From the NCBI RefSeq assembly GCF_001279585.1, contig NZ_LGEC01000004.1, forward strand, positions 1 to 64,000: DNA of 64,000 nucleotides, in the 5' to 3' direction. Made by a program: the position numbers and the translations under genes. The notes below the pieces were generated by a model, which worked only from the letters and a program-made list of their open reading frames with translations, had not been told where the DNA came from and did not search any database. This DNA is from Nocardiopsis sp. NRRL B-16309 (lineage in GTDB: Bacteria > Actinomycetota > Actinomycetes > Streptosporangiales > Streptosporangiaceae). This document shows, piece by piece, positions 25,896 through 34,750 of this stretch; position 1 is the first letter of the stretch, and every line of letters begins with the position of its first letter.

Positions 25896-27878
25896 TCAGC
25901 CCGTGGCCACCGCCGCGCCGTCGCCCTGGCGGGCGTGCTCGGCGCCCAGCGCGATGGGCGCGGCCAGCCACTCGTCGCGCAGGCCGAAGGCGTCCGCCAG
26001 CATGACCGCGTAGGGGCGCAGTCCCCGGCACAGGTCGTTGACCGCCTGGGTCACCGCCTTGGCCCGGGACGTGGACAGGCGCTCGTGCTCCAGGAACCAC
26101 GCGCGGTCCTCCTCCACGACGGAGAGCACGTACAGGTCGCACAGGCGGTTGAGCAGCTTGGCCGTGGACTGGTCGCCGCAGCGGTCGATGCCCGCCACGA
26201 AAGCCTCCAGCACCACGCGGTCCATGTGCGCGCGTCCGGCGGTGAGCACGTGGTCCTGGGCCTGGTTGAACACGTCGAAGGCGTCGCTGCCGTCCTTGCG
26301 GGCGCGGCGCAGGCGCCCGGCCAGCCCCTCGATGACGTGCTGCTCGCGGTCCTCCAGCAGCTCCAGCTGCCAGCCGCGGTTGTACAGGCTCGTCTCGGTG
26401 CCCCGGCCCGGGGCGGCGGCCACCAGCCGTTCGATCAGCGGGGTCGCGGCGGTGCGCTCGATGACCGTCTCCACGAACCGGCCGGCGACGAACTTGACCA
26501 GTCCGAGCTGGTCGAGGTCGCCGAAGTAGTCCTGGAAGTTGGTCAGCAGACCCTTGGTGAGCTGCTGGAGCAGGACGGTGTTGTCGCCCTCGAACGTGGT
26601 GAAGATGTCGGAGTCGGCCTTGAGCTGCGGGATGCGGTTCTCGGCCAGGTACCCGGCGCCGCCGCAGGCCTCGCGGCAGGTCTGGATGGTGTCGGTGGCG
26701 TGCCAGGTCGCGATCGCCTTCAGCCCCGCCGCGCGCGACTCCAGCTCGCGCTGGGCGTGCTCGTCGCGCTCACCGCGCTCCTGGGCGCCGTACAGTTCGT
26801 GCAGCCGGGTGACCAGTTCCTCCTGGGCGAAGTGCAGGCCGTAGGTGCGCGCCAGCGCGGGCAGCAGCTTGCGCTGGTGGGCGAGGTAGTCCAGGATCCG
26901 CACCTCCTGCTCCGGCCGGCCGTCGGCGGCGGGGCGGGTGAACTGGCGGCGGGTGTCGGCGTAGCGCACCGCGATCGCCAGCGCGGCCTTCGTGGCGGTC
27001 CCCGCGCCCCCGGCCACGCTGACCCGGCCGCGGATCAGGGTGCCGAGCATGGTGAAGAAGCGGCGGTTCTTGTTCTCGATGGGGCTCGTGTAGGTGCCGT
27101 CGGCGGCCACGTCCCCGTACCGGTTGAGCAGGTTCGTGCGCGGGACCCGGACGCGGTCGAACCACAGGCGGCCGTTGTCGACGCCGTTGAGCCCCGCCTT
27201 GGTCCCGCAGTCCTCGATCCGCACGCCCGGCATCGGGCGCCCCTCGGCGTCGCGGACGGGCACCATGAGGGCGTGGACGCCGTGCTCGGCGCCGTCGGCG
27301 CTCAGCTGGGCGAAGACCACCGCCATCCGGCCGTCCCGGGCGGCGTTGCCGATGTAGTCCTTGCGCGCCGACTCGTCGGGCGTGTGGACCACGAACTCCT
27401 CGGTTGCGGGGTCGTAGGTGGCGGTGGTGCGCAGGTGCTGGACGTCCGATCCGTGGCCGGTCTCGGTCATCGCGAAGCAGCCGGGCAGGTCCACCGACAT
27501 CACACCGGGCAGGTACTCGGCGTGGTGCGGCTCGGTGCCCAGGGCGCGGATGGCGCCGCCGAACAGGCCCCACTGCACGCCCACCTTCACCATGAGCGAC
27601 ATGTCGCACACGAGCATCTCGAAGGCCACGACCGAGGCGCCGATGTCGTCGGACCCGCCCACGGACTCGGGGAACCCGTAACCGGGCACCTCGGTCCCGG
27701 CCAGCGCCTTGAGCTGGGTCAGTACGCGCGCGCGGTGGTCCTCCACCGACAGACCGGAGACGGGAGCGAACTCCTCGCCCCGCAGGAGGTCGCGGGCGCG
27801 TTCGCGCACGCTGGCCCAGCGCCCGTCCAGCAGGCCGCGCAGCTCGGCCTCGTCCACCTTCAGTGCCTGATCCGTCAT
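25896..27878 (-). CDS. Acyl-CoA dehydrogenase/oxidase family protein
   Basis: 660-residue flavoprotein with the domain order of acyl-CoA oxidases. N-terminal helices are followed by the FAD/substrate segment GCFAMTETGHGSDVQHLRTTATYD, the beta domain with KDYIGNAARDGRMAVVFAQL, the helical domain with EACGGAGYLAENRIPQLKADSD and FTTFEGDNTVLLQQ, and an extra C-terminal domain. Length fits acyl-CoA oxidases (600-700 residues), not ordinary dehydrogenases (about 390). It oxidises an acyl-CoA to enoyl-CoA; whether electrons go to oxygen or ETF cannot be told. AGGGGGAG precedes ATG 27878. The 136 nt after its stop contain only the MFS operator region. Confidence 0.88.
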   Translation of the reverse strand: MTDQALKVDEAELRGLLDGRWASVRERARDLLRGEEFAPVSGLSVEDHRARVLTQLKALAGTEVPGYGFPESVGGSDDIGASVVAFEMLVCDMSLMVKVGVQWGLFGGAIRALGTEPHHAEYLPGVMSVDLPGCFAMTETGHGSDVQHLRTTATYDPATEEFVVHTPDESARKDYIGNAARDGRMAVVFAQLSADGAEHGVHALMVPVRDAEGRPMPGVRIEDCGTKAGLNGVDNGRLWFDRVRVPRTNLLNRYGDVAADGTYTSPIENKNRRFFTMLGTLIRGRVSVAGGAGTATKAALAIAVRYADTRRQFTRPAADGRPEQEVRILDYLAHQRKLLPALARTYGLHFAQEELVTRLHELYGAQERGERDEHAQRELESRAAGLKAIATWHATDTIQTCREACGGAGYLAENRIPQLKADSDIFTTFEGDNTVLLQQLTKGLLTNFQDYFGDLDQLGLVKFVAGRFVETVIERTAATPLIERLVAAAPGRGTETSLYNRGWQLELLEDREQHVIEGLAGRLRRARKDGSDAFDVFNQAQDHVLTAGRAHMDRVVLEAFVAGIDRCGDQSTAKLLNRLCDLYVLSVVEEDRAWFLEHERLSTSRAKAVTQAVNDLCRGLRPYAVMLADAFGLRDEWLAAPIALGAEHARQGDGAAVATG

Positions 27879-28003
27879 GCTCTCCCCCTGCGATTCGACG
27901 CGGCTCCCACGTGCCTACCACTCCGCGGTCCCGGCGGAGCGGGGGAACACGCCCTGGCCACGGGTACGAGACACACGATAGGCGTGCAGTGAGGGGATGG
28001 ACC

Positions 28004-29005
28004 ATGGGGACCCGTACACCGATCCGTGTCGTGCTCGTCGGCTGGTTCTCGTTCCGGCACGGCGAGGCGACGGCCGGGGACGTCGGCGCCGCGGAGGCGG
28101 TGTCCGCCGGGCTCGGCGGACACGGCATCGACCACGACACCGTGTGGAGCCCGCACTTCCGTTCGCGGGGGCCGACGCTGGAGGAGGTGGACCCGGCCGC
28201 CTACTCGCACCTGGTCTTCGTGTGCGGGCCCGCGGCGGGGGAGCAGGTCGCCGACCTGCACCGGCGCTTCGCGGACTGCACGAGGATCGCGGTCGGGGTG
28301 TCCGCCGTCGACCGGGCCGATCCCGCGCTGCGCGGCTTCCACACGGTCCTGGCCCGCGACGGGCAGGGCATCGAGCCGAGCCGGGACCTGGCCGCGGACG
28401 CTCCGGCCCCCGCGCCGGTGCCGGTGGTCGGGGTGACCGCGGCACCCGGCCAGCCCGAGTACGGGGACCGCGGCGCCCACGCGCGCGCACACCGGGCCCT
28501 GGCGGGCTGGCTGGTGGCCAAGGACTGCGCCCGGGTGCCGCTCGACACCCGGCTGGACGCGGTCGACTGGCTGCACTGCTCTCGGCCGGGCCAGTTCGAC
28601 GCACTCGTGGGGCGGATGGACCTGGTGGTGACCACGCGTCTGCACGGGCTGGTCCTCGCGCTGCGCAACGGTGTCCCGGCGGTCGCGGTGGACCCCGTCG
28701 TCGGGGGTGCCAAGGTCGCGGCCCAGGGCCGGGTGTGGGACTGGCCCGTCATCACGCTGGACGGGCCGGACGCCGAACCCGACGCCGACCGCCTGGAGCG
28801 GCTCTGGCGGTGGTGCCTGGCCGACGGTCGCACGCAGGCGCGGGCACGGGCGCGCGCCCCCGCCGGGACGCTGAACGGCCTGCTCGCCGAGGCACTGCTG
28901 GGCGACGGCGGCGGTCTCAGACGGCGATGGCGGGAGTCTCGTGCAGGCGGCGCAGCAGGTCGTCCAGCGACAGGTCCAGGGCGTCGGCGATCGCCGCGAC
29001 GGTGA
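28004..29005 (+). CDS. Polysaccharide pyruvyltransferase family protein
   Basis: 333-residue protein. The N-terminus reads IRVVLVGWFSFRHGEATAGDVGAAEAV, as in pyruvyltransferase-family proteins acting on nucleotide-bound or surface sugars. The C-terminal half has the most conserved family signature, MDLVVTTRLHGLVLALRNGVPAVAVD, followed by GGAKVAAQ. ATG 28004 is selected for its GAGGGG site 7 nt upstream; a longer frame begins at 27863 inside the opposing gene. There are no glycosyltransferases nearby, so no polysaccharide pathway can be named. The last 89 nt overlap the convergent HTH gene; this tail (RRWRESRAGGAAGR) is low-complexity. Confidence 0.8.
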   Translation: MGTRTPIRVVLVGWFSFRHGEATAGDVGAAEAVSAGLGGHGIDHDTVWSPHFRSRGPTLEEVDPAAYSHLVFVCGPAAGEQVADLHRRFADCTRIAVGVSAVDRADPALRGFHTVLARDGQGIEPSRDLAADAPAPAPVPVVGVTAAPGQPEYGDRGAHARAHRALAGWLVAKDCARVPLDTRLDAVDWLHCSRPGQFDALVGRMDLVVTTRLHGLVLALRNGVPAVAVDPVVGGAKVAAQGRVWDWPVITLDGPDAEPDADRLERLWRWCLADGRTQARARARAPAGTLNGLLAEALLGDGGGLRRRWRESRAGGAAGRPATGPGRRRSPRR

Positions 29006-29177
29006 AGAAGGCGGGGGTGGGGATGCGGCCGCCCTCGATCTTGCGCAGGGTCTCGACCGAGATTCCGGCCTGGTGGGCGACGTCGACCATCGTGCGCCGG
29101 CCCCGGGCCTCGCGGAGCAGTCGCCCCAGCTGGTGGCCGCGGGCGAGCTGCTCGGGGGTCAGCGGTTCTCGAACCAT
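28917..29177 (-). CDS. Small XRE-family HTH regulator
   Basis: 86-residue DNA-binding protein that is essentially a single Cro/C1-type helix-turn-helix: LGRLLREARGRRTMVDVAHQAGISVETLRKIEGGRIPTPAFFTVAAIADAL, in parts ARGRRTMVDVAHQAGISVE and TLRKIEGGRIP. No effector domain. TAGACT ends 6 nt before ATG 29177, so the transcript is probably leaderless. Its 3' end overlaps the convergent pyruvyltransferase-family gene by 89 nt, making antisense interference between the two messages possible. Confidence 0.85.
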   Translation of the reverse strand: MVREPLTPEQLARGHQLGRLLREARGRRTMVDVAHQAGISVETLRKIEGGRIPTPAFFTVAAIADALDLSLDDLLRRLHETPAIAV

Positions 29178-29296
29178 GCGACGAGTCTAACCGGGTCCTC
29201 CTCCGGCGGGCGGGTGATCGCGGGACCGGTTCCGGCGGTCGTGGGGGCCGCGGGCCCTGGAGCGGCCGTGTCCGTCCCGCCGGTCCCGCTCCCGCC

Positions 29297-29686
29297 TCAG
29301 CGCGTGCCCAGCGGCCGGGTGAAGCCCGCCATGCGCGGGTGGACGGACACCGGGAAGTCCGCGCGGGCCGGGCCGAGCCCGTCCAGCACCGCCTGGGAGG
29401 GCTCCCCGTACACCTCGAACGCCCGTACCCGGCAGTGCTCCATCACGCCCTGGATGTAGGGGTCGGAGAGCTTCCAGTGCAGCAGGACCGACTCCGAGCC
29501 GGCGTAGAGCTGGAAGCTGTGCGCGAGCATGCGCTCCTCGTCGAGGAAGACCTCGACCATCAGCTGGGGGCCGTGCTCCCGGGTGAAGTCGACGGCCCGC
29601 CGGACGGCCGCCCGGAACTCCTCCAGGTGGCCGTCGGTGATCCGCATGGTGTTGTGGAACAGGAGTGTGGTGCTGTGCGCGTCCAT
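29297..29686 (-). CDS. Hypothetical protein, possible dimeric alpha/beta-barrel fold
   Basis: 129-residue soluble protein I cannot name. The strand-helix-strand rhythm (MRITDGHLEEFRAAVRRAVDF, QLMVEVFLDEERMLAHSFQLY, VLLHWKLSDPYIQGVMEHCRV) resembles antibiotic-biosynthesis-monooxygenase-like or heme-degrading dimeric barrels, but this is fold-level inference. ATG 29686 (MDAHSTT) is chosen over an in-frame ATG at 29707: a CATCAT box ends 6 nt before it and TTGACC lies 19 nt further upstream, consistent with a leaderless transcript. Confidence 0.65.
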   Translation of the reverse strand: MDAHSTTLLFHNTMRITDGHLEEFRAAVRRAVDFTREHGPQLMVEVFLDEERMLAHSFQLYAGSESVLLHWKLSDPYIQGVMEHCRVRAFEVYGEPSQAVLDGLGPARADFPVSVHPRMAGFTRPLGTR

Positions 29687-29763
29687 ACGCCGATGATGGA
29701 ACCTCAAGCAAGATCGAGGTCAAGGGGGCGGCCGGGAGGGAACCGGTGCGCGCCCGGCCACGC

Positions 29764-30960
29764 TCACACCAGGCCCGGCACGGCCAGTTCGAGAGTGCCG
29801 CGCTCGGCGTCGAGCTCGGCGGGCACGCCCAGGGGGATCGTGAGCTGGGCCGGGCAGTGCCCGAACTCCAGGCCCCACAGCACGGGGACGCCGAGCGGCT
29901 CCAGGCGCTCGCGCATCAGGTCGGCGATCACGCCGAGGTCGGGCGGGCAGTCCGTCCACGTGCCCAGCACGATCCCCGACACCCCGGACATCCACCCGGT
30001 GCGCAGCAGGTGCGTGAGCATCCGGTCGATCCGGGCGACGTCCTCCCCGATGTCCTCCAGCACCAGGAGCCCGCGGTCGGCGGACAGGCGGCTGTGGGGG
30101 GTGGCGAGGCCGTCGTTGAGGAGGCTGAGGTTCCCGCCGAACGTCACGCCGCGGGCGCGTCCGGGCACCAGCGCGTGCGCGCCCGGCGACGTCAGCACCA
30201 TCCGCTTCTCCGGGGTGAACAGTGTCGTGTGCAGCTCGTGCTGGGCCCGCGGGTCGCCCACGAAGTAGCGCGTGCCCACGACCGGTCCGTGCACCGTCGC
30301 GACCCCGAGTTCGACCGCGAAGGCCTCGTGCAGCGCGGTCACGTCGCTGAACCCGATCAGCGCCTTGGGCTCGGCCCGCCGCATCGCGTCGAAGTCCAGC
30401 AGGTCCAGGGTCCGGTGCGCGCCGTCGCCGCCGCGCACGCAGAACACCGCGGCCACGTCCGGGTCGCACCAGGCCGACTGGAGGTCGGCGGCGCGCACGG
30501 CGTCCTCCCCGGCCAGGTAGGGCAGGCGCGGGTGGCGCTCGCGCACGTGCGGTGCCAGGTCCACGCGCAGGCCCCACTCGCGCAGCACCGCCACCGAGGC
30601 CTCCAGCTGGGCGGCCGGGACCGGGCTGCACGGCGTGACCAGCCGCACCCGGTCCCCGGTGCGCAGCCGGGGCGGGCGGACCAGCGCGGGCACCCCGCGC
30701 GCGGGGACGGACTGGCCGGCGGGGCCCCGGCGCGGGCCGCCGACCGGGGCCGCCGACCCGCCCGCGCGTCGCCCGCCGATACCGGTGGCGGCCTCGGGCG
30801 CGGCCCTGTCCGCCCGTCGTCCGTCGACCCCGGCGGACGCCTCCGGCGCGGTCCCGCCCGCCCGTCGCTGGCCGACTCCGGTGGCGGTCTCCGCCGCGGC
30901 CTGATTCGCCCGTCGTCCGTCGCCGCCCCCGACCGACGCCTCCGGTGCAGCCTCGCGCAT
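29764..30960 (-). CDS. S66-family LD-carboxypeptidase with repeat-bearing N-terminal extension
   Basis: 398-residue serine carboxypeptidase of family S66 (LdcA/MccF), which removes the terminal D-Ala from muropeptides or cleaves related amide bonds. The catalytic core starts near RLRTGDRVRLVTPCSP. The nucleophile Ser is in LIGFSDVTALH, and the Glu/His residues lie in the C-terminal part (VLWGLEFGHCPAQ). The first 95 or so residues are not part of the enzyme family: they contain about four copies of a 16-residue unit with the core GRRA. There is no signal peptide, so it is probably cytoplasmic (recycling). ATG 30960 is the preferred start; a start nearer the core cannot be excluded. Confidence 0.85.
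   Translation of the reverse strand: MREAAPEASVGGGDGRRANQAAAETATGVGQRRAGGTAPEASAGVDGRRADRAAPEAATGIGGRRAGGSAAPVGGPRRGPAGQSVPARGVPALVRPPRLRTGDRVRLVTPCSPVPAAQLEASVAVLREWGLRVDLAPHVRERHPRLPYLAGEDAVRAADLQSAWCDPDVAAVFCVRGGDGAHRTLDLLDFDAMRRAEPKALIGFSDVTALHEAFAVELGVATVHGPVVGTRYFVGDPRAQHELHTTLFTPEKRMVLTSPGAHALVPGRARGVTFGGNLSLLNDGLATPHSRLSADRGLLVLEDIGEDVARIDRMLTHLLRTGWMSGVSGIVLGTWTDCPPDLGVIADLMRERLEPLGVPVLWGLEFGHCPAQLTIPLGVPAELDAERGTLELAVPGLV
30739..30945 (-). repeat. 48-nt (16-residue) in-frame tandem repeats in the S66 gene
   Basis: The N-terminal extension repeats with an exact 16-residue spacing: R-R-A at residues 16, 32, 48 and 64, each within GRRA or QRRA and followed by A-P-E-A-(T/S)-x-G-(V/I). 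The DNA block CGCCCGTCGTCCGTCG recurs at 30811 and 30907 (96 nt, two units). A repeat in phase with the reading frame supports translation of this region. Confidence 0.8.
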
Positions 30961-31033
30961 GTCGTCCTTCCCTCGTCGGCCCACTCGTTCGACGCCCCTC
31001 GCGTCCGCACCGTTCCGGCGTGCGCCGCCCCGG

Positions 31034-32410
31034 TCAGCTCCGCAGGAACGTGTCCAGCACGCGCACCCCGAACCTGAGCCCGTCCAGCGGCACCCGCTCG
31101 TCCACCCCGTGCAGCAGCGCCGAGTAGTCCAGCCCCTCGGGCTGGCTCATCGGGGAGAAGCCGTAGCAGTCGATGCCCAACCGGGAGAAGACCTTGGCGT
31201 CCGTGCCTCCCGACAGGCACATCGGCACCACGTGGGCGTCGGGATCGTGCGCGCGCAGGGCGGCGCCGATCGCCGCGAACGCGGCGCCGTCGACGGGAGC
31301 CGACACCGCCGGCGACCGGTGCGCGTACTCCCAGTCCACGCGGCCACCGGTCAGCGCGTCCATGGTGGACTCGAAGGCCGCCTCGGCGCCCGGCAGCACG
31401 CGCCCGTCCACGCCCGCGGTCGCCTCCCCGGGCACCACGTTCACCTTGTACCCCGCCGAGAGCATGGTGGGCGTGGCGCTGTTGCGCACCGCGGGAGCGA
31501 TCAGCGGCGCGGCCTCCCCCAACCGGGCGACCAGGGCGTCGACGGCCTCGTCCGTGGCGGTGTCGCCGGGGGAGCGTTCCACCCCCAGGGCCTTGGCGAC
31601 CGCGTCGATCGCGTCGAGGGTCACCGGCGTCAGGTGCGACGGCCACGCGTGCCGCCCGACCCGGGCGACCGCGTCCGCGAGCGCCCCCACGGCGTTGTCG
31701 CGCGGGGGGCGCGACCCGTGCCCGGCCGTGCCGCGGGCACGCAGCGTCAGCCAGGCGCTGCCCCGCTCGGCGGCGCCCACCGGGTAGAGCCGGACCGGGC
31801 GGCCGTCGGTTCCGCGCGCGTGGACGGTCTCCCCGCCGCCCTCGCCGATCCCCACGGAACAGCCCTCGAACAGGTCGGCGTGCTCGCGCGCCAGCCAGTC
31901 GGCCCCGTAGGCGGCGCTGTCCTCCTCGTCGGCGACGAACGCCAGGACGAGGTCGCGGCGCGGCCGCAGGCCGTGGCGGGACCAGTGGCGCACCACGGCG
32001 GCGACCATCGCGACCGTGTTCTTCATGTCCACGGTGCCGCGCCCCCACAGGGCGGGGACGCCCGTGACCGGACAGTCGGCGATCTCACCGGCGAAGGGCG
32101 GCAGAGTCCAGTCGGCGGCGTCGGCCGCGACCACGTCCAGATGGCCGTGCACGAGCAGGGCCGAGGCGGAGGGGTCGGTGCCGGGCACGCGCACGACCAC
32201 GTTCGCGCGGCGGGGCGCCGACTCCAGGACGAGCGGGTCCAGCCCGGCCTCGCCGAGCGCCTCCGCGGCGTACTCGGCGGCGGCGCGCTCGTCGCCCTGG
32301 CCGCCGCCGTGGTTGGTGGAGTCCCGGCGCACGAGTTCGCGGGCCAGGCGGATCGCGTCCTCCCCCGCCGCGTGGAGACCGGATTCGGGGGACGTGACGG
32401 TGTGGACCAC
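31034..32410 (-). CDS. M20-family metallopeptidase (ArgE/DapE/CPG2-like)
   Basis: 458-residue zinc peptidase of family M20. Metal ligands are visible as LLVHGHLDVV, WGRGTVDMKNTV and FVADEEDSAAYGADW (the catalytic Glu pair), and the dimerisation domain follows, with GTAGHGSRPP. The chemistry is hydrolysis of a peptide or N-acyl-amino-acid bond; the exact substrate is unknown. A GTG at 32410 gives the annotated start, with a purine-rich ggagagcgagg about 10 nt before. It lies between an LD-carboxypeptidase and a D-aminopeptidase gene on the same strand, suggesting a role in cell-wall peptide turnover. Confidence 0.9.
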   Translation of the reverse strand: MVHTVTSPESGLHAAGEDAIRLARELVRRDSTNHGGGQGDERAAAEYAAEALGEAGLDPLVLESAPRRANVVVRVPGTDPSASALLVHGHLDVVAADAADWTLPPFAGEIADCPVTGVPALWGRGTVDMKNTVAMVAAVVRHWSRHGLRPRRDLVLAFVADEEDSAAYGADWLAREHADLFEGCSVGIGEGGGETVHARGTDGRPVRLYPVGAAERGSAWLTLRARGTAGHGSRPPRDNAVGALADAVARVGRHAWPSHLTPVTLDAIDAVAKALGVERSPGDTATDEAVDALVARLGEAAPLIAPAVRNSATPTMLSAGYKVNVVPGEATAGVDGRVLPGAEAAFESTMDALTGGRVDWEYAHRSPAVSAPVDGAAFAAIGAALRAHDPDAHVVPMCLSGGTDAKVFSRLGIDCYGFSPMSQPEGLDYSALLHGVDERVPLDGLRFGVRVLDTFLRS

Positions 32411-32473
32411 GTGCGCGGCCTCGCTCTCCGGTCAGTGGGTGCCAGAACGGGGAGAACCCCCCACGCCCCAGTC

Positions 32474-33307
32474 TTACCCGTAGTGCGCTTCCATTGCCTG
32501 TGAAACGAGAGTAGTCACGGTCTTGAAGCAGCGGATCATCTCGTAGGCGTCGGGCGAGGTGAAGCGGACGCGCCGCGCGCCCACGCGGGTCACCCCGGGC
32601 ACCAGCGCGGCGGCCTGGGCGAGGTGGGCGGCGTCGACCTCCACCTCCACCGCGCGCGGACGCGGCTCGGCGGGCTCCAGGCGTCCGGCCAGCAGCATCG
32701 CGGCGCGCGCTCCGGCCCGGATGTCCTCCGCGGTGCGCGCGGGCGGCCGGCAGCGGGCGGCGTAACGGCTCACGTGCTCCTTGACCGCGACGGTCCGCGC
32801 GAAGGGGGCGTAGCCGGCCGCGTCCTCGCAGGCCCGGTCGTCCCCGGTGACGAGGATCACGGGCGTGCCGTACTCGGCGACCACGGCGGCGTTCAGCCGG
32901 CCCTCGCTCGCGGGCTCCCCGTCCAGCCACACGCCGGTGAGGGCGTTGGGCAGGTAGGTGTGGGCGAGCACTCCCTCGTCCCCGGCTCCGCAGTGGTAGC
33001 CGAGGAAGACCACTCCGTCGCGGTCGCCCGTCTGGACGCCCTCGACCATGGACAGGTCCTTGTGGCGCCCGGTGATCATGGTCGCGTCCTGGTGCAGGTC
33101 CTCCAGGAGGAGGTTGCGCATGGTGGAGTGCGCCTCGTTGACCAGGACCTCGTCGGCCCCGCCCTCGAACAGGCCCGTCACGGCCGCGTTCACGTCGCCG
33201 GTGAACATCGTGCGGCAGCGCTGCCACTGCTCGGTGCCGGGTTCGACGTCGGCGGGCCAGGTGACGCCCGTGGCCCCCTCCATGTCGGCGGAGATGAGGA
33301 TCCTCAT
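32474..33307 (-). CDS. dppA: M55 D-aminopeptidase (DppA-like)
   Basis: 277-residue zinc-dependent D-aminopeptidase of family M55, which releases N-terminal D-amino acids from small peptides such as D-Ala-D-Ala. It begins MRILISADMEGATGV, carrying the S-x-D-x-E-G zinc motif, and continues with VNEAHSTMRNLL and VVFLGYHCGAGDEGVLAHT. The length is standard. A TAGGGT box ends 6 nt before ATG 33307, indicating a leaderless message. With the two peptidase genes following on the same strand (gaps of 63 and 73 nt) it forms a probable muropeptide-recycling cluster. The 234-nt region upstream holds no gene. Confidence 0.9.
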   Translation of the reverse strand: MRILISADMEGATGVTWPADVEPGTEQWQRCRTMFTGDVNAAVTGLFEGGADEVLVNEAHSTMRNLLLEDLHQDATMITGRHKDLSMVEGVQTGDRDGVVFLGYHCGAGDEGVLAHTYLPNALTGVWLDGEPASEGRLNAAVVAEYGTPVILVTGDDRACEDAAGYAPFARTVAVKEHVSRYAARCRPPARTAEDIRAGARAAMLLAGRLEPAEPRPRAVEVEVDAAHLAQAAALVPGVTRVGARRVRFTSPDAYEMIRCFKTVTTLVSQAMEAHYG

Positions 33308-33541
33308 CCGGTGACCCTAGCCGCCCGCCCCCCGGTTATCCACAGGGCGGAGCGGTCGCCCAACGGGCCGGTCGGCCCACGCGCCGCCGGGACCCGCACC
33401 GCCTCGCGCCGCGGACCCGGCCCGCGGCGGTGGCCGCCGCCCCGGCGAACCTGTTCGCGGTGGCGCGTGCGGGGGCGGAGCAGGCCGGTCCGGGGCGGGG
33501 CGCCACCCGTTCCCGTGGCCGCCCGCGGGCGGGCGCCCGCC

Positions 33542-34393
33542 TCAGGGCAGGGTGAGGATCTCCGCGCCGGAGTCGGTGATGACCAGGGTGTGCTCGAACT
33601 GCGCGGTCCAGCGGCGGTCGGCGGTGACGGCGGTCCAGCCGTCGTCCCACATGTCGTACTCCACCGCGCCGAGGGTGATCATCGGCTCGATGGTGAAGGT
33701 CATCCCCGGCTCCATGACGGTGTCCGCGCGCGGGTCGTCGTAGTGCGGGATCACCAGGCCCGAGTGGAACTCCGGACCCACGCCGTGGCCGGTGAAGTCG
33801 CGCACGACCCCGTAGCCGAACCGCTTGGCGTAGGACTCGATGACCCGGCCGATCACGTTGATCCGCCGCCCCGGGCGGCAGGCCTTGATCGCGCGCATCG
33901 TCGCCTCGTGGGTACGCTCCACCAGGAGCCGGTGCTCCTCGGTGACGTCCCCCGCCAGGAAGGTGGCGTTCGTGTCGCCGTGCACCCCGTCCTTGAAGGC
34001 GGTGATGTCGATGTTGACGATGTCGCCGTCGGAGATGACGGTGTCGTCGGGGATGCCGTGGCAGATGACCTCGTTGAGCGAGGAGCACAGCGACTTCGGA
34101 TAGCCCTTGTACCCCAGCGTGCTGGGGTAGGCGCCGTGGTCGAGCAGGAACTCGTGGCCGATCCTGTCCAGCTCGTCCGTGGTCACGCCGGGCTCGACGT
34201 TCTTGCCGACCTCCTGCAGCGCCCGTGCGGCGATCTGCGAGGTGGCCCTGAGCTTCTCGATGGTCTCCGGGGTCTGCACGTCGCCCAGGACACCCTCCAC
34301 GGGGTACTTCTGACCGACGTACTCGGGTCGGACGATGTGGGAGGGGACCGAGCGTTGGGGCGATATGCGCCCAGGAACCAGCGGAGTAGTCAT
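33542..34393 (-). CDS. map: Methionine aminopeptidase, type I
   Basis: 283-residue methionine aminopeptidase that removes N-terminal Met from nascent proteins. The metal-ligand segments are all present: VNIDITAF and HGDTNATF (two Asp), [13 protein letters not shown] (His), [10 protein letters not shown] (Glu) and FEHTLVIT (Glu). The first 35 residues ([22 protein letters not shown]) are the N-terminal extension seen in actinobacterial MetAP1c. The start is at ATG 34393, where the minus strand has TACAAT, a consensus -10 box, 8 nt upstream, so the mRNA is probably leaderless. The open frame continues upstream without family sequence. Confidence 0.95.
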   Translation of the reverse strand: MTTPLVPGRISPQRSVPSHIVRPEYVGQKYPVEGVLGDVQTPETIEKLRATSQIAARALQEVGKNVEPGVTTDELDRIGHEFLLDHGAYPSTLGYKGYPKSLCSSLNEVICHGIPDDTVISDGDIVNIDITAFKDGVHGDTNATFLAGDVTEEHRLLVERTHEATMRAIKACRPGRRINVIGRVIESYAKRFGYGVVRDFTGHGVGPEFHSGLVIPHYDDPRADTVMEPGMTFTIEPMITLGAVEYDMWDDGWTAVTADRRWTAQFEHTLVITDSGAEILTLP

Positions 34394-34518
34394 GAAATCC
34401 GATTGTAGTTCGTGGCGCCCCCCGGACGCCCTCGCCGAGCACCGGTCCCGCACGGGTGTGAGGGCGGTCCCACCACGGGTAGGTGCCCCACGACGGAGAC
34501 GACTGACGAGGGGTCGGA

Positions 34519-34707
34519 ATGGACGAGAGAACGGACCAGGACCGCTGGTGGTACTGCCTCGTGCACCAGCGGGTCGAACACGGCGCGGGCTGCCCCAACA
34601 AAAAGCGCATGGGCCCCTACGACAGCGAGGAGGCGGCCTCCCGCGCCCTGACCACCGCGGCCGAGCGCAACTCGGCCTGGGAGGAGCAGGACAAGGAGGA
34701 CTGGTGA
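34519..34707 (+). CDS. Small conserved actinobacterial protein
   Basis: 62-residue protein of a type I recall from many actinomycete genomes, where it is of unknown function or loosely called SPOR-like. Core: [20 protein letters not shown], followed by [22 protein letters not shown]. Two cysteines (C-x13-C) and conserved aromatic residues give it a recognisable signature despite its size. A GAGGGG ribosome site lies before ATG 34519. It is divergent from map and 43 nt upstream of the F420 oxidoreductase gene. Confidence 0.75.
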   Translation: MDERTDQDRWWYCLVHQRVEHGAGCPNKKRMGPYDSEEAASRALTTAAERNSAWEEQDKEDW

Positions 34708-34750
34708 CCTGGGTGCGGTCGCGGCGGGGGCGCTCTGACAGGATCGGTGC

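Noticed and set aside
25771..26013. Plus-strand 80-residue frame starting in the palindrome
   Set aside because: It begins in the operator, has an Arg/Pro/Ser-rich shadow composition, and overlaps the end of the acyl-CoA oxidase-like gene.
30739..30945. Repeat block as a CRISPR array
   Set aside because: The period is 48 nt with no spacer/repeat alternation and is in phase with a reading frame; it is a coding tandem repeat.
33336..33344. Replication origin
   Set aside because: Only one DnaA-box-like nonamer, with no dnaA/dnaN or AT-rich unwinding region nearby.
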